The notes below the pieces were generated by a model, which made no database searches, was not told where the DNA came from, and worked only from the letters and a program-made list of their open reading frames with translations. A program made the position numbers and the translations under genes. From an uncultured Rheinheimera sp. (GTDB lineage Bacteria > Pseudomonadota > Gammaproteobacteria > Enterobacterales > Alteromonadaceae), in contig CALTZU010000002.1 in NCBI GenBank assembly GCA_943913835.1, positions 1-64,000 on the forward strand: a stretch of DNA of 64,000 bases, in the 5' to 3' direction. Positions 47,335 through 57,716 of this stretch are shown here, one piece after another. How positions within the stretch are numbered: position 1 is the stretch's first letter; every line of letters begins with the position of its first letter.

Positions 47335-47362
47335 CGTCAAAATAATGATTATTATGTTAAAT
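47335..47362 (+). other. Right dif-like XerC/XerD site (attR)
   Basis: 28 bp: XerC-type arm CGTCAAAATAA (6/11 to E. coli dif), centre TGATTA, XerD arm TTATGTTAAAT (11/11 to E. coli dif). Same orientation as the left site. If this is attR, the XerC arm is phage-derived and the XerD arm chromosomal. Confidence 0.8.
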
Positions 47363-47399
47363 TGAATATTATACTGAAGCGGCAGCATCCTGTCGCTAC

Positions 47400-48284
47400 C
47401 TAACTATCCAATGCCTTTTCAAAGCTAGCGATTATAGCTTTGGTTTCTTCTTCACTATATCGGAATGTGATCACCCCTGAATTTGCCCACATTAACCATC
47501 GGTTTAAAGCAAAATTAACGGCTATACCGCCCTCAGTATCTAGCTGTGAAAGATATAGGTTTGGGAATTCTATGAAATCGTAAACGTTCCATATTCCTTT
47601 GTTTGGTAAAATTAACTCACCAAGATCATAGTCATATTCTGGCATATTAAAACCGTCATAAGCACTTTTAAGCCAATCTTCATTAGCAAAGTGTCCAAAT
47701 ACAGGGATCTCACTTTTAATGATGAGAGCACAGCACGCAGCGAAGTCCGCCCGACTTTTCCAATACCCTATTGCTTGAAGACCACAAAAATGATGCCTAA
47801 AGACCGGTCTGTTGTTTATTTCAGAAACTATTTCTGAAAATACAAATATGCCTGGGGTATCACGTAAATGTGCTGATTTGTCCCGACACCTCAATACAGT
47901 ACAAGTAATATAATTTCGATTTTTTTTAATTTTTTCCAAAAATGTAACCATCTGGCGAGGTTCTTTGTAGAAATCATGAACATTGTAAATGATCTTAGAG
48001 GCACCTATCAGCCAGTCTTGCCTAATCCCAAAGAACGTTGAAGTTTGCTCCAGAATTTTTGGGGTCAAAACTTCTGCCAACTTTTCTGCGTTATTAATTT
48101 GGGCAAGGTTTAAAGCTTGGCAGCAGTACTGCGGTATTTGGTTATGATGCACGCCATGATTAAAAAATGCCTGCAAAAAACGGCTGGTCACTGAGTTTGA
48201 TAGCTGTTGCTCTCCTTTTTTAAGAAGCAATGATTTAAGCCATATTATTAAATCAATAAAGGATTTTAACTCACCAAATGACAT
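47400..48284 (-). CDS. Protein of unknown function next to attR
   Basis: 294 aa from ATG 48284, with GGTGG about 8 bases upstream; an in-frame TTG at 48299 is the alternative. Residues near 90-105 (EQTSTFFGIRQDWLIGA) look like the tail of an XRE-type HTH domain, with a helical N-terminus and a mixed C-terminus. It begins 19 bp after cvrA and ends 38 bp from the right dif-like site. AT-rich relative to neighbours. No family recognised. Confidence 0.6.
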   Translation of the reverse strand: MSFGELKSFIDLIIWLKSLLLKKGEQQLSNSVTSRFLQAFFNHGVHHNQIPQYCCQALNLAQINNAEKLAEVLTPKILEQTSTFFGIRQDWLIGASKIIYNVHDFYKEPRQMVTFLEKIKKNRNYITCTVLRCRDKSAHLRDTPGIFVFSEIVSEINNRPVFRHHFCGLQAIGYWKSRADFAACCALIIKSEIPVFGHFANEDWLKSAYDGFNMPEYDYDLGELILPNKGIWNVYDFIEFPNLYLSQLDTEGGIAVNFALNRWLMWANSGVITFRYSEEETKAIIASFEKALDS

Positions 48285-48303
48285 CAAATGATCCACCAAT
48301 TCA

Positions 48304-50025
48304 TCACGCTGACTTAATACCCACTTGCAGTATCTGGTCGTGGTCGTCTATTTGACGTACTGTCAGTACTAATTGGTCCAACTGCACCTGGTCGCCAACC
48401 ACAACACGTCTGTGGAATTTCTCTGTGATGTATTCGGACAGGCTTTGGCTTGGGTCCTGATCTTCAGCAAATTTGATGCTGTAGAAGCCATCCAGCTCGT
48501 TTAAGGTGATTTCGCCGTTTAATACGAAGTCACCGAAGAAGTCCAGTTTATCCAACGAGGTTTGCTCTGCGCTGGTGGACACTTTGTCACTGACAGCTTT
48601 TACATCTTTGGCTTTACTCAATACCAACAGTATATCGTTCAGCTGAAAACTTGGGCTTTGTTCGGCTTTGATCCATTCGCCTTTACGCAACACGCCTAAG
48701 TAACTGACATCCGGTGACATATTCAGTTGCTGCCAGTCGCTGTCGACAATAGGAGAACCTTTACCCACTTTAAAAGACAAAACCTGCAACAAATCATTAC
48801 TATCCACGCTGTCGAGTGCCATTGAGTGATCAGGGCCAGGTTCTGGCGGTACTTCGAGTTTCAGCCAGCGTGCGACCGGCGCTATAGACCAGCCCTGAAT
48901 GAGCAAGGATACAATCACCACGAAAAACGCCACGTTAAAGTACAAGTCTTTATTTGGTACGCCAGCTAACCATGGGAATAACGCAAGAATAATAGGCACT
49001 GCACCACGAAGCCCTACCCAACTGATAAATACTTGATCTTTCTTTGGAAAATGAAATGGCACCAGACTTAAAAACACAGCTATTGGCCTGGCAATAAAAA
49101 TCATTACCAGGGCCAGAATTAAAGCCGGAATAGCATATTCCACCAGTTTGCTTGGCGTAACCAATAAGCCCAACATCAAAAACATAATGATTTGACTGAG
49201 CCAGGCTAAACCGTCGTGCATGCGCAATATTTGCTGGATTTGCGGTAAACGGGCGTTGCCTATTAAAAAGCCCATTAAATAGACCGACAGAAAGCCGCTG
49301 CCACCGAATTGGTTGGTTAAACCATAGATCAGCAGCGCATAAGAGACCGCCAGTAAAGGGAAAAAGGCTGCGCTCAATGGCAGTTTACGACACAACAAAA
49401 CAAAGAAGCGCCCTGCTCCGTAACCTACTGCAGCACCTACCACGGCCTGCTGAAAGAATACGCTCGACAGAGACCAGTTCAATTCACTTTGGCCCGCTAA
49501 AACGCCAACCAGAGTGAAGGTCAACATGACTGCCATAGGATCGTTACTACCCGACTCGATTTCCAGTGTTGATGCCACCCGCTCTTTAATATTTAAGCCG
49601 GCGGACTGGAAGATAGAAAATACAGCTGCGGCGTCAGTCGAACTGAGTATGGCGCCTAACAGCAAACCTTCGAGTAAGGTCAAATTAAACAGATAGGAGG
49701 CTGCCACACCTAAAATGCAGCACGTAAGCACTACACCTAAAGTAGCAAGTACGGCTGAAGGCGCTAAGACCACACGAACCCTATCCGGATGAGTGCGCAT
49801 ACCACCATCAAACAGGATAATCACAAGAGCTATAGAGCCAATAAGCAAAGCCACATCAGGATTACCAAACTTGATGCCCAGCACACCGTCTTCACCGGCC
49901 AGCATGCCAATAACTAGGAAAATTAATAATAAAGGCGCACCTAAGCGCGCCGAGATCAAAGTCGCAACTATACTAGAGAAAAACAGAGCCCCTGCAACCA
50001 GGATTGTTAAATTCACTGCATCCAA
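48304..50025 (-). CDS. cvrA: Potassium/proton antiporter CvrA (NhaP2)
   Basis: 573 aa CPA1 antiporter. About 12 membrane helices in residues 1-385, then a TrkA_C-like domain and a C-terminal CorC/HlyC-type domain. Signature stretches ILFDGGMRT and SSTDAAAVF match the CPA1 core. Controls cytoplasmic K+ and pH. Confidence 0.9.
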   Translation of the reverse strand: MDAVNLTILVAGALFFSSIVATLISARLGAPLLLIFLVIGMLAGEDGVLGIKFGNPDVALLIGSIALVIILFDGGMRTHPDRVRVVLAPSAVLATLGVVLTCCILGVAASYLFNLTLLEGLLLGAILSSTDAAAVFSIFQSAGLNIKERVASTLEIESGSNDPMAVMLTFTLVGVLAGQSELNWSLSSVFFQQAVVGAAVGYGAGRFFVLLCRKLPLSAAFFPLLAVSYALLIYGLTNQFGGSGFLSVYLMGFLIGNARLPQIQQILRMHDGLAWLSQIIMFLMLGLLVTPSKLVEYAIPALILALVMIFIARPIAVFLSLVPFHFPKKDQVFISWVGLRGAVPIILALFPWLAGVPNKDLYFNVAFFVVIVSLLIQGWSIAPVARWLKLEVPPEPGPDHSMALDSVDSNDLLQVLSFKVGKGSPIVDSDWQQLNMSPDVSYLGVLRKGEWIKAEQSPSFQLNDILLVLSKAKDVKAVSDKVSTSAEQTSLDKLDFFGDFVLNGEITLNELDGFYSIKFAEDQDPSQSLSEYITEKFHRRVVVGDQVQLDQLVLTVRQIDDHDQILQVGIKSA

Positions 50026-50042
50026 ATAAAAGCTCCTTTTTC

Positions 50043-50750
50043 TTAATGCGCGGGGTAAATCTCCCGGTAGATTTGCTGTAAAGCGGATAACGGATCGGCG
50101 GCTTTAGTAATTGGGCGCCCTATCACCATATAGTCTACACCAGCAGCTAAAGCGTCAGCTGGAGTCATCACCCTTTTTTGATCATCAGCAGTGGCAAATG
50201 ATGGCCGGATCCCTGGAGTCACCAAACAGAATTCTTTACCAAATTGCTGTTTTAATTCAACAGCTTCTTGTGCAGAGCAAACCACACCATCCAAACCTGA
50301 CTTATCAACCAGCCCTGCCAGTCTTAGTACCTGTTGTTGTGGTGTTAAATTAATACCCAGCTCTACTAAATCACTTTGCTCCATACTGGTCAATACGGTC
50401 ACAGCAATCAACAGAGGTTTATCTTTACCAAAGCTTTCTAAGGCTTCACGGGCAGCTATCATCATACGGCTGCCGCCAGAAGCATGAACGTTCACCATCC
50501 ATACGCCTAAATCGGAAGAGGCTTTAACAGCCTTGGCCACCGTATTTGGAATATCGTGAAATTTCAGATCTAAAAACACATCAAACTTACGCTGATGCAG
50601 CTCTTTAACAAAGTCCGGGCCAAAGTGAGTAAACATTTCTTTGCCGACTTTTAAGCGACATAAAGCCGGGTCGAGTTGGCTGACTAAATTCAATGCTGCG
50701 GATTTTTGTTCAAAGTCTAAGGCGACAACTATAGGACTGGTGTTATTCAT
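50043..50750 (-). CDS. pyrF: Orotidine 5'-phosphate decarboxylase
   Basis: Last step of UMP synthesis. 235 aa. The catalytic [12 protein letters not shown] block and the phosphate-binding VIGRPITKA are present. It follows lapB in the order lapA-lapB-pyrF, as in E. coli. Confidence 0.95.
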   Translation of the reverse strand: MNNTSPIVVALDFEQKSAALNLVSQLDPALCRLKVGKEMFTHFGPDFVKELHQRKFDVFLDLKFHDIPNTVAKAVKASSDLGVWMVNVHASGGSRMMIAAREALESFGKDKPLLIAVTVLTSMEQSDLVELGINLTPQQQVLRLAGLVDKSGLDGVVCSAQEAVELKQQFGKEFCLVTPGIRPSFATADDQKRVMTPADALAAGVDYMVIGRPITKAADPLSALQQIYREIYPAH

Positions 50751-50771
50751 CGGGTTCTCTTCTATCTAAGA

Positions 50772-51902
50772 TCAGCGACCGTCAATGCCGGTCATTGGCT
50801 CTACCGTTTCCCACTGCTGACAAGACGGACAAAGCCAATAAGGTTGTTTGGTTTTAAAACCACAATTGCGGCAATGATACAGTACTTTGGTATCCAGATA
50901 AGCCTGTAACATCTGTTCTATTTCAGCCAAATGTGGCTCAGACGGGTCTTGCAACCGTCTGATTTGAATAAATTTTAAGAATAAGCGGATATTTGGCTGC
51001 TGCTTCAATTTATCTGTCAGCAAATTTTCAGCTTGTTGCAGGTTCTCACCCTGTGCATAAAACTGTGCCAGCTCTGCGGTCGCACTAATGTTTTTGTGTT
51101 TACGGCTAAGCTCTGTCAGAAGCGCTTGCCAATCGGCTGGTTCTGGTGTGGTTTGTTGCACCAAAGGTAATAATTCTGCAGCCCATTGTGGTCGTTGTTG
51201 TAATATCGTTAGCAACAACTCCCGCGCTTCGGAAAATTCCTCTTCTGCAATCAACTTTTTTGCCAGTTCGTATTTAGGCCGCAGGGATGCCGGATAACGT
51301 TGGATTAATTGGCGATACGCAACGCTTGGCATTGGTTCTTTACGCCAGGCTTCACAGCTAAAGTTTGCAATACCAATACGTAAGGAACGGGAATCTGTTT
51401 GCTCTACTACGGCACGGAAATCCATAGCTTTTTGCCATTCATGAGTTGCAGTAAACAAGCTAAAGAGTTGCTTTAACACCGCTTCCCTAATACTCTCAGC
51501 TTGAACTAAGGCACTGAGTAATGGCTCGGCCCTATCATATAAACCGGCGCTAAAATAATCTTTGGCCAGCTCAAACTGTATTTTTTGCGCTTGTTGTTTT
51601 GGCAGTTTTAGCTGATGTAATTTTTCATGAATACGAATAGCTTTATCCCAGTCACCGCGACGACGGAACAGGTTGGCTAAGGCAAGGTAGGTATCTATAG
51701 TGGCGGCTTCGACATCAAGCAATTGCAGTAATTGCTCTATAGCTTTATCTTCCTGATCAGTTAACAGGAAGTTTAAGCCTGAAGACAAATTTTTGGTTAC
51801 AGAGGCCCTGCCCTTGAGCTCTTTTTGTTTTTCGCTGTTTCGCCCCATAAACCAGCCATAAGCAGCGGCGACGGGAAGTAACAGAAATAACAGTTCCAGC
51901 AT
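50772..51902 (-). CDS. lapB: Lipopolysaccharide assembly protein B
   Basis: 376 aa (E. coli YciM 389 aa). One N-terminal membrane segment, several TPR repeats, and a C-terminal rubredoxin-like metal site (CRNCG and CPSC). Regulates LpxC stability and coordinates LPS synthesis. Confidence 0.93.
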   Translation of the reverse strand: MLELLFLLLPVAAAYGWFMGRNSEKQKELKGRASVTKNLSSGLNFLLTDQEDKAIEQLLQLLDVEAATIDTYLALANLFRRRGDWDKAIRIHEKLHQLKLPKQQAQKIQFELAKDYFSAGLYDRAEPLLSALVQAESIREAVLKQLFSLFTATHEWQKAMDFRAVVEQTDSRSLRIGIANFSCEAWRKEPMPSVAYRQLIQRYPASLRPKYELAKKLIAEEEFSEARELLLTILQQRPQWAAELLPLVQQTTPEPADWQALLTELSRKHKNISATAELAQFYAQGENLQQAENLLTDKLKQQPNIRLFLKFIQIRRLQDPSEPHLAEIEQMLQAYLDTKVLYHCRNCGFKTKQPYWLCPSCQQWETVEPMTGIDGR

Positions 51903-51907
51903 AGGGT

Positions 51908-52150
51908 TCAGGTTTTATCGAAAGATTTAGTAAACCAACCTTTGGTTTTCGCCTTCAGAATAAAGGCCATAGAAACGCTCAGGCCAAGCAGAAAACCAGA
52001 GACTAAAAACAAAGCTGCGATATCCACTACTCTGAGTTCTGCTTTTGCAATAAGGTAGTTAAACTCAGCAACTTGCTGATTGAGGGAGCCCAGTACAAGC
52101 CCAAAAATAATAAGGGCGATGATAATTACAACATAAAAAAATCTGGTCAA
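51908..52150 (-). CDS. lapA: Lipopolysaccharide assembly protein A (DUF1049)
   Basis: 80 aa with two membrane segments (about residues 3-22 and 44-65). Sits between ihfB and lapB as in E. coli. Confidence 0.9.
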   Translation of the reverse strand: MTRFFYVVIIIALIIFGLVLGSLNQQVAEFNYLIAKAELRVVDIAALFLVSGFLLGLSVSMAFILKAKTKGWFTKSFDKT

Positions 52151-52184
52151 GACTCCGTCAACCCCGCTTTTTGCTGATAAGAGA

Positions 52185-52469
52185 TCAGGTGTTAGCTTTC
52201 ACCCTGTCACGTAATTCTTTACCCGGTTTGAAATGAGGCACGTATTTGCCATCTAATTCTACTTTGTCACCGGTTTTTGGATTGCGACCTACACGAGGTG
52301 CGCGATAATGCAGAGAGAAGCTACCAAAACCACGAATTTCGATACGTTCGTTATTCGCCAGTGAGGTGGCCATTTGTTCCAGAATTTCTTTGACTGAAGA
52401 TTCAATATCCTTCACCTGGACATGAGAAAACTCAGTAGACAGTTTTTCGATCAATTCAGATTTGGTCAT
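52185..52469 (-). CDS. ihfB: Integration host factor beta subunit
   Basis: 94 aa, E. coli IhfB length. The DNA-bending arm is in [15 protein letters not shown]. Nucleoid protein that assists replication, transcription and site-specific recombination, including phage attachment-site systems. Confidence 0.96.
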   Translation of the reverse strand: MTKSELIEKLSTEFSHVQVKDIESSVKEILEQMATSLANNERIEIRGFGSFSLHYRAPRVGRNPKTGDKVELDGKYVPHFKPGKELRDRVKANT

Positions 52470-52494
52470 GGACCCTCCGCTGTATCAGTAGAAT

Positions 52495-52524
52495 GAAGGA
52501 CTGGAGCTGAAGCCCCAGTCCTTC
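52495..52524 (-). terminator. Hairpin after rpsA
   Basis: Ten-base stem GAAGGACTGG / CCAGTCCTTC between rpsA and ihfB. T-tract is weak, so it may reduce rather than stop read-through. Confidence 0.45.
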
Positions 52525-52538
52525 TACACGAGCATCAA

Positions 52539-54221
52539 TTAGTCAGCTTTTTGAGCAGCTTTGAATGCTTCGGCCATAGCGTTACCACCAAAATCAGCAT
52601 CATCCTGCTTTTTGATAGTGTCCATAGCTTCTTTTTCTTCAGCTTCGAATTTCGCTTTGATTGACAGGCTGATTACGCGGTTTTTGCGATCAACACCCAT
52701 CAGGCGAGCTTCTACTTCTTCACCAACTTTTAATACTGTAGTAGCGTCTTCGATACGCTCACGAGCGATGTCAGATACGCGAACGTAACCTTCAACACCA
52801 CCTTCCAGCATTACAGTAGCGCCTTTCGCGTCAACTGCAGTTACGTTACCTTTAACGATAGCACCTTTTTTGTTATCAGCAAGATAGCCGTTGAACGGGT
52901 CTTCGTCTAATTGCTTGATGCCTAAAGAGATACGCTCGCGCTCTGGGTCAACTTGTAACACAACAGCGTGCACTTCGTCGCCTTTCTTGAATTCACGTAC
53001 AGCGTCTTCGCCAGTTGAATTCCAGCTGATGTCTGACAAATGTACTAAACCGTCGATGCCACCGTCTAAACCGATGAAGATACCGAAGTCAGTGATTGAC
53101 TTGATCTTGCCGGATACGCGGTCACCCTTGTTGAAGCCCTTAGCGAACTCTTCCCATGGGTTGGCTTTACATTGTTTCAGACCTAAGGAAATACGACGAC
53201 GTTCTTCGTCGATTTCCAGAACCATAACTTCCACTGAATCACCTAAGTTAACAACTTTAGATGGGTGGATATTTTTGTTAGTCCAGTCCATTTCTGAAAC
53301 GTGTACTAAACCTTCAACGCCTTCTTCGATTTCTACGAAGCAGCCGTAATCAGTCAGGTTAGTTACGCGACCAGTGATGCGAGCACCTTCTGGGTAACGT
53401 GAAGCGATAGCGGCCCATGGATCTTCACCCATTTGCTTCAGACCTAAAGAAACACGTTGCTTCTCACGGTCAAACTTCAGAACCTTAACTGGGATTTCGT
53501 CACCAACGTTAACGATTTCACTTGGGTGCTTAACACGTTTCCAAGCCATGTCAGTGATGTGCAGTAAACCGTCTACGCCACCTAAATCTACGAATGCACC
53601 GTAGTCAGTCAGGTTCTTAACGATACCTTTAACTTCCATGCCTTCTTCTAAGTTTTGTAACAGCGTATCGCGCTCAGCACTGCTTTCAGATTCGATTACC
53701 GCACGACGTGATACAACCACGTTGTTACGTTTCTGATCCAATTTGATTACTTTGAACTCAAGTTCTTTGTGTTCTAAGTGTAATGTGTCACGTACCGGAC
53801 GCACGTCAACTAATGAACCAGGCAGGAATGCACGGATACCATCAACTTCGACAGTGAAACCACCTTTAACTTTACCAGTGATGATACCGATAACAGTAAC
53901 TTTATCTTCACAGGCTTTTTCCAGGCGAACCCAAGACTCGTGACGTTTAGCTTTCTCACGAGACAGTAAAGTCTCACCGAAACCGTCTTCAACCGCGTCC
54001 AGAGCTACGTCGATGATGTCACCAACGTTCACTTCAATCTCGCCAGCCAGGTTTTTGAATTGTTCAACTGGGATTGCTGCTTCAGATTTCAGACCGGCGT
54101 CAACCAGTACTACGTCTTTATGGATAGCAACGATAGTTCCTTTAACAATAGAACCAGGGCGAGTTTCGATAGTTTTGAGGCTTTCCTCAAACAGTAGTGC
54201 AAAATTTTCAGTCATATTCAC
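52539..54221 (-). CDS. rpsA: 30S ribosomal protein S1
   Basis: 560 aa with six S1/OB domains, the full E. coli-type arrangement. Recognisable motifs include [19 protein letters not shown] and [20 protein letters not shown]. Minus-strand highly expressed gene, followed by ihfB. Confidence 0.97.
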   Translation of the reverse strand: MNMTENFALLFEESLKTIETRPGSIVKGTIVAIHKDVVLVDAGLKSEAAIPVEQFKNLAGEIEVNVGDIIDVALDAVEDGFGETLLSREKAKRHESWVRLEKACEDKVTVIGIITGKVKGGFTVEVDGIRAFLPGSLVDVRPVRDTLHLEHKELEFKVIKLDQKRNNVVVSRRAVIESESSAERDTLLQNLEEGMEVKGIVKNLTDYGAFVDLGGVDGLLHITDMAWKRVKHPSEIVNVGDEIPVKVLKFDREKQRVSLGLKQMGEDPWAAIASRYPEGARITGRVTNLTDYGCFVEIEEGVEGLVHVSEMDWTNKNIHPSKVVNLGDSVEVMVLEIDEERRRISLGLKQCKANPWEEFAKGFNKGDRVSGKIKSITDFGIFIGLDGGIDGLVHLSDISWNSTGEDAVREFKKGDEVHAVVLQVDPERERISLGIKQLDEDPFNGYLADNKKGAIVKGNVTAVDAKGATVMLEGGVEGYVRVSDIARERIEDATTVLKVGEEVEARLMGVDRKNRVISLSIKAKFEAEEKEAMDTIKKQDDADFGGNAMAEAFKAAQKAD

Positions 54222-54316
54222 TTTTTCAGTTTAAGTGCTCCACGCACAGTCCTGTGTCATGGGGTTGCTAAGTTAACTTGTCATCGTCCTTGCGACAAGC
54301 TGTCCAACGTGAAGGT

Positions 54317-54997
54317 CTAGGCCTGGTTCAACTTTTTACAGACGTTGAGAACCTCGTCCAACACTTGTTCAATAGTTTTATTGGTCGAATCCAGCATATA
54401 TGCATCGTCTGCAGGCTTTAAAGGCGCTACGGCGCGATTCATATCCCGTTCGTCACGAGTCTGTATTTCGCTCAAAAGGTCGCCGATGTTAACATCATGG
54501 CCCTTTTCTTTCAACTCTAAATAACGCCGTCTGGCGCGCTCTGACGCATCGGCCGTTAAAAAGATTTTAACTTCTGCCTGTGGGAATACCACAGTGCCCA
54601 TATCACGCCCGTCCGCCACTAAACCAGGTGCTTCTTTAAAGGCTCGTTGACGACGCAATAAGGCTTCCCGTACCCGTGGTAAAGAGGCAATTTTTGAGGC
54701 CACTGAACCCACTTCTTCAGTACGAATGGTATGAGTGACATTCTCGCCTTCGAGCGTGACACGTGTATTGCCTTGTTCATCACAGGTAAACTGTACGTCA
54801 AGGTGTGCCGCCAAAGGCTGTAAGGCTTCTTCGTCAGAAGGGTCAATCTGATGATGGATAGCAGCTAAAGCCAATACGCGATAAATCGCTCCGCTATCCA
54901 GCAGATGCCAGCCCAGTTTTTGGGAAACTAAACGGCAAATAGTGCCTTTCCCTGAGCCACCTGGTCCATCAATGGTAATTACCGGCGCTTGTTGCAT
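54317..54997 (-). CDS. cmk: Cytidylate kinase
   Basis: 226 aa from [14 protein letters not shown], preferred because GGAGG lies just before that ATG. Walker [10 protein letters not shown]. Phosphorylates CMP and dCMP. It lies upstream of rpsA, as in E. coli. Confidence 0.94.
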   Translation of the reverse strand: MQQAPVITIDGPGGSGKGTICRLVSQKLGWHLLDSGAIYRVLALAAIHHQIDPSDEEALQPLAAHLDVQFTCDEQGNTRVTLEGENVTHTIRTEEVGSVASKIASLPRVREALLRRQRAFKEAPGLVADGRDMGTVVFPQAEVKIFLTADASERARRRYLELKEKGHDVNIGDLLSEIQTRDERDMNRAVAPLKPADDAYMLDSTNKTIEQVLDEVLNVCKKLNQA

Positions 54998-55112
54998 TCT
55001 GCCTCCAAAACAGTCGAACACACAAAAAGATGCGGCATTATACAGAAATAAATGACAAAAAGCGCGGTTAAATCAGGGGAATCGCGTAACCAGGAAGGTT
55101 ACGCGTTGCTTT

Positions 55113-56399
55113 TTAGCTCGGGCAGCTTAATGTGCTAAATACTTCAAAGTATTGAGGAAATGTTTTGCGGGTACAATCCGGGTCTTCAATAGTCACAGCA
55201 GTATCACTTAATGCAACCAAAGAGAAACACATGGCCATACGGTGATCATTGTAGGTGGCTATGCTGGCATGTTTCAGTTGTGCCGGTGGTGTGATCAGGA
55301 TGTAATCTTTACCTTCTTCCACTTCAGCACCCACTTTACGCAGTTCTGTCGCCATAGCCGCTAAACGATCAGTTTCCTTCACGCGCCAGTTATAGACATT
55401 ACGAATAGCTGTCGGACCTTCAGCGAATAAAGCTGTGGTTGCAATAGTCATGGCGGCATCAGGAATAGCGTTGTAATCCCGGTCTATGCCCTTTAGTTGG
55501 TTACGGGTAACTGAAATATAGTCATAACCCCAGTCTACCGTCGCGCCCATGGCTTCTAAAGCGTCAGCAAAGTGAATATCGCCCTGCACTGCATTTTTGC
55601 CAATGCCTGTGACTTTAATTGTGCCGCCTTTAATTGCAGCAGCAGCGAGGAAATAAGAGGCAGAAGATGCATCTCCTTCCACCAGAAAATCACCTGGTGA
55701 CTGATACTGCTGATTACCTTTGACGACAAAACTTTGATAGTTTTTGTTTTCGACGGCCACGCCAAAACGAGCCATCAAGGCCAAAGTAATATCTATATAA
55801 GGCTTAGACACCAACTCGCCACTAATGACTATTTCGCTGTCGCCTGACAGCAAAGGTGCTGTCATCAATACAGCGGTCAGAAACTGACTGGAGACAGAGC
55901 CATCAATACTGATTTTGCCACCAGCCAGGGCTTTACCGCGAATACGCAGCGGCGGATAGTCTTTGTGCTGCAGATACTCAATATCAGCATCCCACTGCAA
56001 CAAGGCATCCACTAAATGACCAATAGGTCGTTCGTACATCCGCGGCTCACCTGTTAAGGTCACATCAACATTGGATACTGCCAAAGCTGCAGTTAAGGGA
56101 CGCATGGCTGTGCCGGCGTTGCCTAAAAACAGTTCTAACGGCTCTTTATGCTGAAACACACCAGCCACACCGGTGATTTCGCAGACTGTTTTATCCGCAG
56201 ATAACGAATACTGCACGCCAAGTGCTGTTAAGGCATTAAGCATATGGCTGACATCGTCGCTATCGAGCAAGTTGGTGATACGGGTTGTGCCTTTGGCTAA
56301 AGCCGCCAGCAATAAAGCACGATTGGAGATACTTTTTGAACCAGGTAAATGCACCACGCCTTCCACTTTAGCGATTGGCTCTAAGGTTAAAGTTTTCAT
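55113..56399 (-). CDS. aroA: EPSP synthase
   Basis: 428 aa, shikimate pathway enzyme. [10 protein letters not shown] and RVKETDRL blocks fit class I enzymes. Start shares one base with the serC stop (TGATG), so the two are coupled. Confidence 0.96.
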   Translation of the reverse strand: MKTLTLEPIAKVEGVVHLPGSKSISNRALLLAALAKGTTRITNLLDSDDVSHMLNALTALGVQYSLSADKTVCEITGVAGVFQHKEPLELFLGNAGTAMRPLTAALAVSNVDVTLTGEPRMYERPIGHLVDALLQWDADIEYLQHKDYPPLRIRGKALAGGKISIDGSVSSQFLTAVLMTAPLLSGDSEIVISGELVSKPYIDITLALMARFGVAVENKNYQSFVVKGNQQYQSPGDFLVEGDASSASYFLAAAAIKGGTIKVTGIGKNAVQGDIHFADALEAMGATVDWGYDYISVTRNQLKGIDRDYNAIPDAAMTIATTALFAEGPTAIRNVYNWRVKETDRLAAMATELRKVGAEVEEGKDYILITPPAQLKHASIATYNDHRMAMCFSLVALSDTAVTIEDPDCTRKTFPQYFEVFSTLSCPS

Positions 56400-57478
56400 C
56401 AGCCGTGCACCCGCTCAAATTCTTTCATAAAGGTCACTAAAGTTTGTACGCCTTCTAATGGCATCGCATTGTAGATACTGGCGCGCATGCCGCCGACCAT
56501 ACGATGGCCTTTCAACGCTAATAAACCATTGGCTTCGGCTTCATTAACGAACAAATCATTTAACACTTCATCGCCTAGTAAAAACGGCACGTTCATCGAA
56601 GAGCGGAATTGTGGCGCCACGTCATTGCGATAAAAATCGCTTTGGTCGATATAGCCATACAAGGTTTGTGCTTTGAGTTGGTTACGAAGTGCCATTGCCT
56701 CAACCCCCCCCTGACGCTTCAGCCACTGGAAGACTAACCCCGCCAGATACCAGGCATAAGTGGGCGGTGTATTAAACATACTGTCGTTATCAGCGGCTAA
56801 ACGATAATCCAGTACACTTGGGATTGGACTGTTTTTCGCAGGTAACAAATCTTCGCGCACTATCGCAAGCGTTAAACCTGATGGCCCGATATTCTTCTGC
56901 GCACCGGCATAAATCACACCATACCGACTGACATCAATTGGACGGGATAAAATGGTGGACGACAAATCCGCTACCAAAGGCGCTTTAGAAGTTGGTAAAT
57001 CGATAAACTCCATGCCATCCACAGTTTCGTTAGGGCAAAAATGCACGAAGCTGGCGTTGTCATTCAGTTGCCATTCGGATGTTGGTATTAAAGTGCGAAG
57101 ACCATCTTGCTTAAACTGAATCGCCTGAGCTTTTAACGCCGTGAATTTCTCTGCTTCTTCAACTGCAGCCTTAGACCAGGCTCCTGAAACTATATAATCT
57201 GCGCTTACACCTGTTTTGGCTAAATTCAGTGGCACAGCAGAAAACTGACCACGGCCACCACCGTGCATAAACAACACTTTATAATTCGACGGGATAGCCA
57301 ATAAATCACGTAGATCTTGCTCTGCCGCGGCAGCAACCTGCATAAAATCTTTTCCCCTGTGACTCATCTCCATAATGGAGCAGCCGCGACCATGCCAGTT
57401 GATCAACTCTTCCTGTGCCTGTTGCATCACTTCCACCGGCAACATAGCCGGGCCAGCACAAAAGTTATAGGTGGTCAT
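56399..57478 (-). CDS. serC: Phosphoserine aminotransferase
   Basis: 359 aa, PLP enzyme; the PLP lysine is in [12 protein letters not shown]. Forms phosphoserine and also acts in PLP synthesis. First gene of serC-aroA-cmk. Confidence 0.96.
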   Translation of the reverse strand: MTTYNFCAGPAMLPVEVMQQAQEELINWHGRGCSIMEMSHRGKDFMQVAAAAEQDLRDLLAIPSNYKVLFMHGGGRGQFSAVPLNLAKTGVSADYIVSGAWSKAAVEEAEKFTALKAQAIQFKQDGLRTLIPTSEWQLNDNASFVHFCPNETVDGMEFIDLPTSKAPLVADLSSTILSRPIDVSRYGVIYAGAQKNIGPSGLTLAIVREDLLPAKNSPIPSVLDYRLAADNDSMFNTPPTYAWYLAGLVFQWLKRQGGVEAMALRNQLKAQTLYGYIDQSDFYRNDVAPQFRSSMNVPFLLGDEVLNDLFVNEAEANGLLALKGHRMVGGMRASIYNAMPLEGVQTLVTFMKEFERVHG

Positions 57479-57651
57479 CTCTTGCTCCTGTTACAACGCT
57501 TTATCGAATGAAAAACAAAATTGAAAACGGCTTTGGGTCATCTTTAGATGATCTTTATTTTGTGGCCTTGGTTTTATTTGTGAAAGATTGTCGACGTCTG
57601 GACGGCTCTTTCTGAACAGCCGCTACTGTAACGCACTTTGCAAAAGACAGA

Positions 57652-57704
57652 AATAAAAAAGGGGCCAGATCACATTATTATTTTCAATAACGTGATCTGG
57701 CCCC
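57652..57704 (-). terminator. Strong terminator after gyrA
   Basis: Thirteen-base perfect stem GGGGCCAGATCAC / GTGATCTGGCCCC with a long AT loop. On the minus strand it is followed by TTTTTTATTTC. Confidence 0.85.
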
Positions 57705-57716
57705 TTATTCACAGTC

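Larger units (their letters stand above)
12887..47362. mobile_element. P2/HP1-type tailed prophage (~34.4 kb) flanked by dif-like sites
   Basis: A complete set of P2-type morphogenesis genes (portal, terminase, scaffold, capsid, gpM/L/R/S, sheath, tube, tape measure, baseplate J/I, hub), lysis genes, gpA-type replication gene, an Ogr-type activator and repressor genes, bounded by two near-identical 28-bp dif-like sites. The length between core sites (34,448 bp) fits P2/HP1 genomes. The sheath, tube and DUF2590-type tail genes point to the HP1/K139 branch. No tyrosine or serine integrase, transposase or excisionase was recognised. All virion genes appear intact. Confidence 0.92.
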
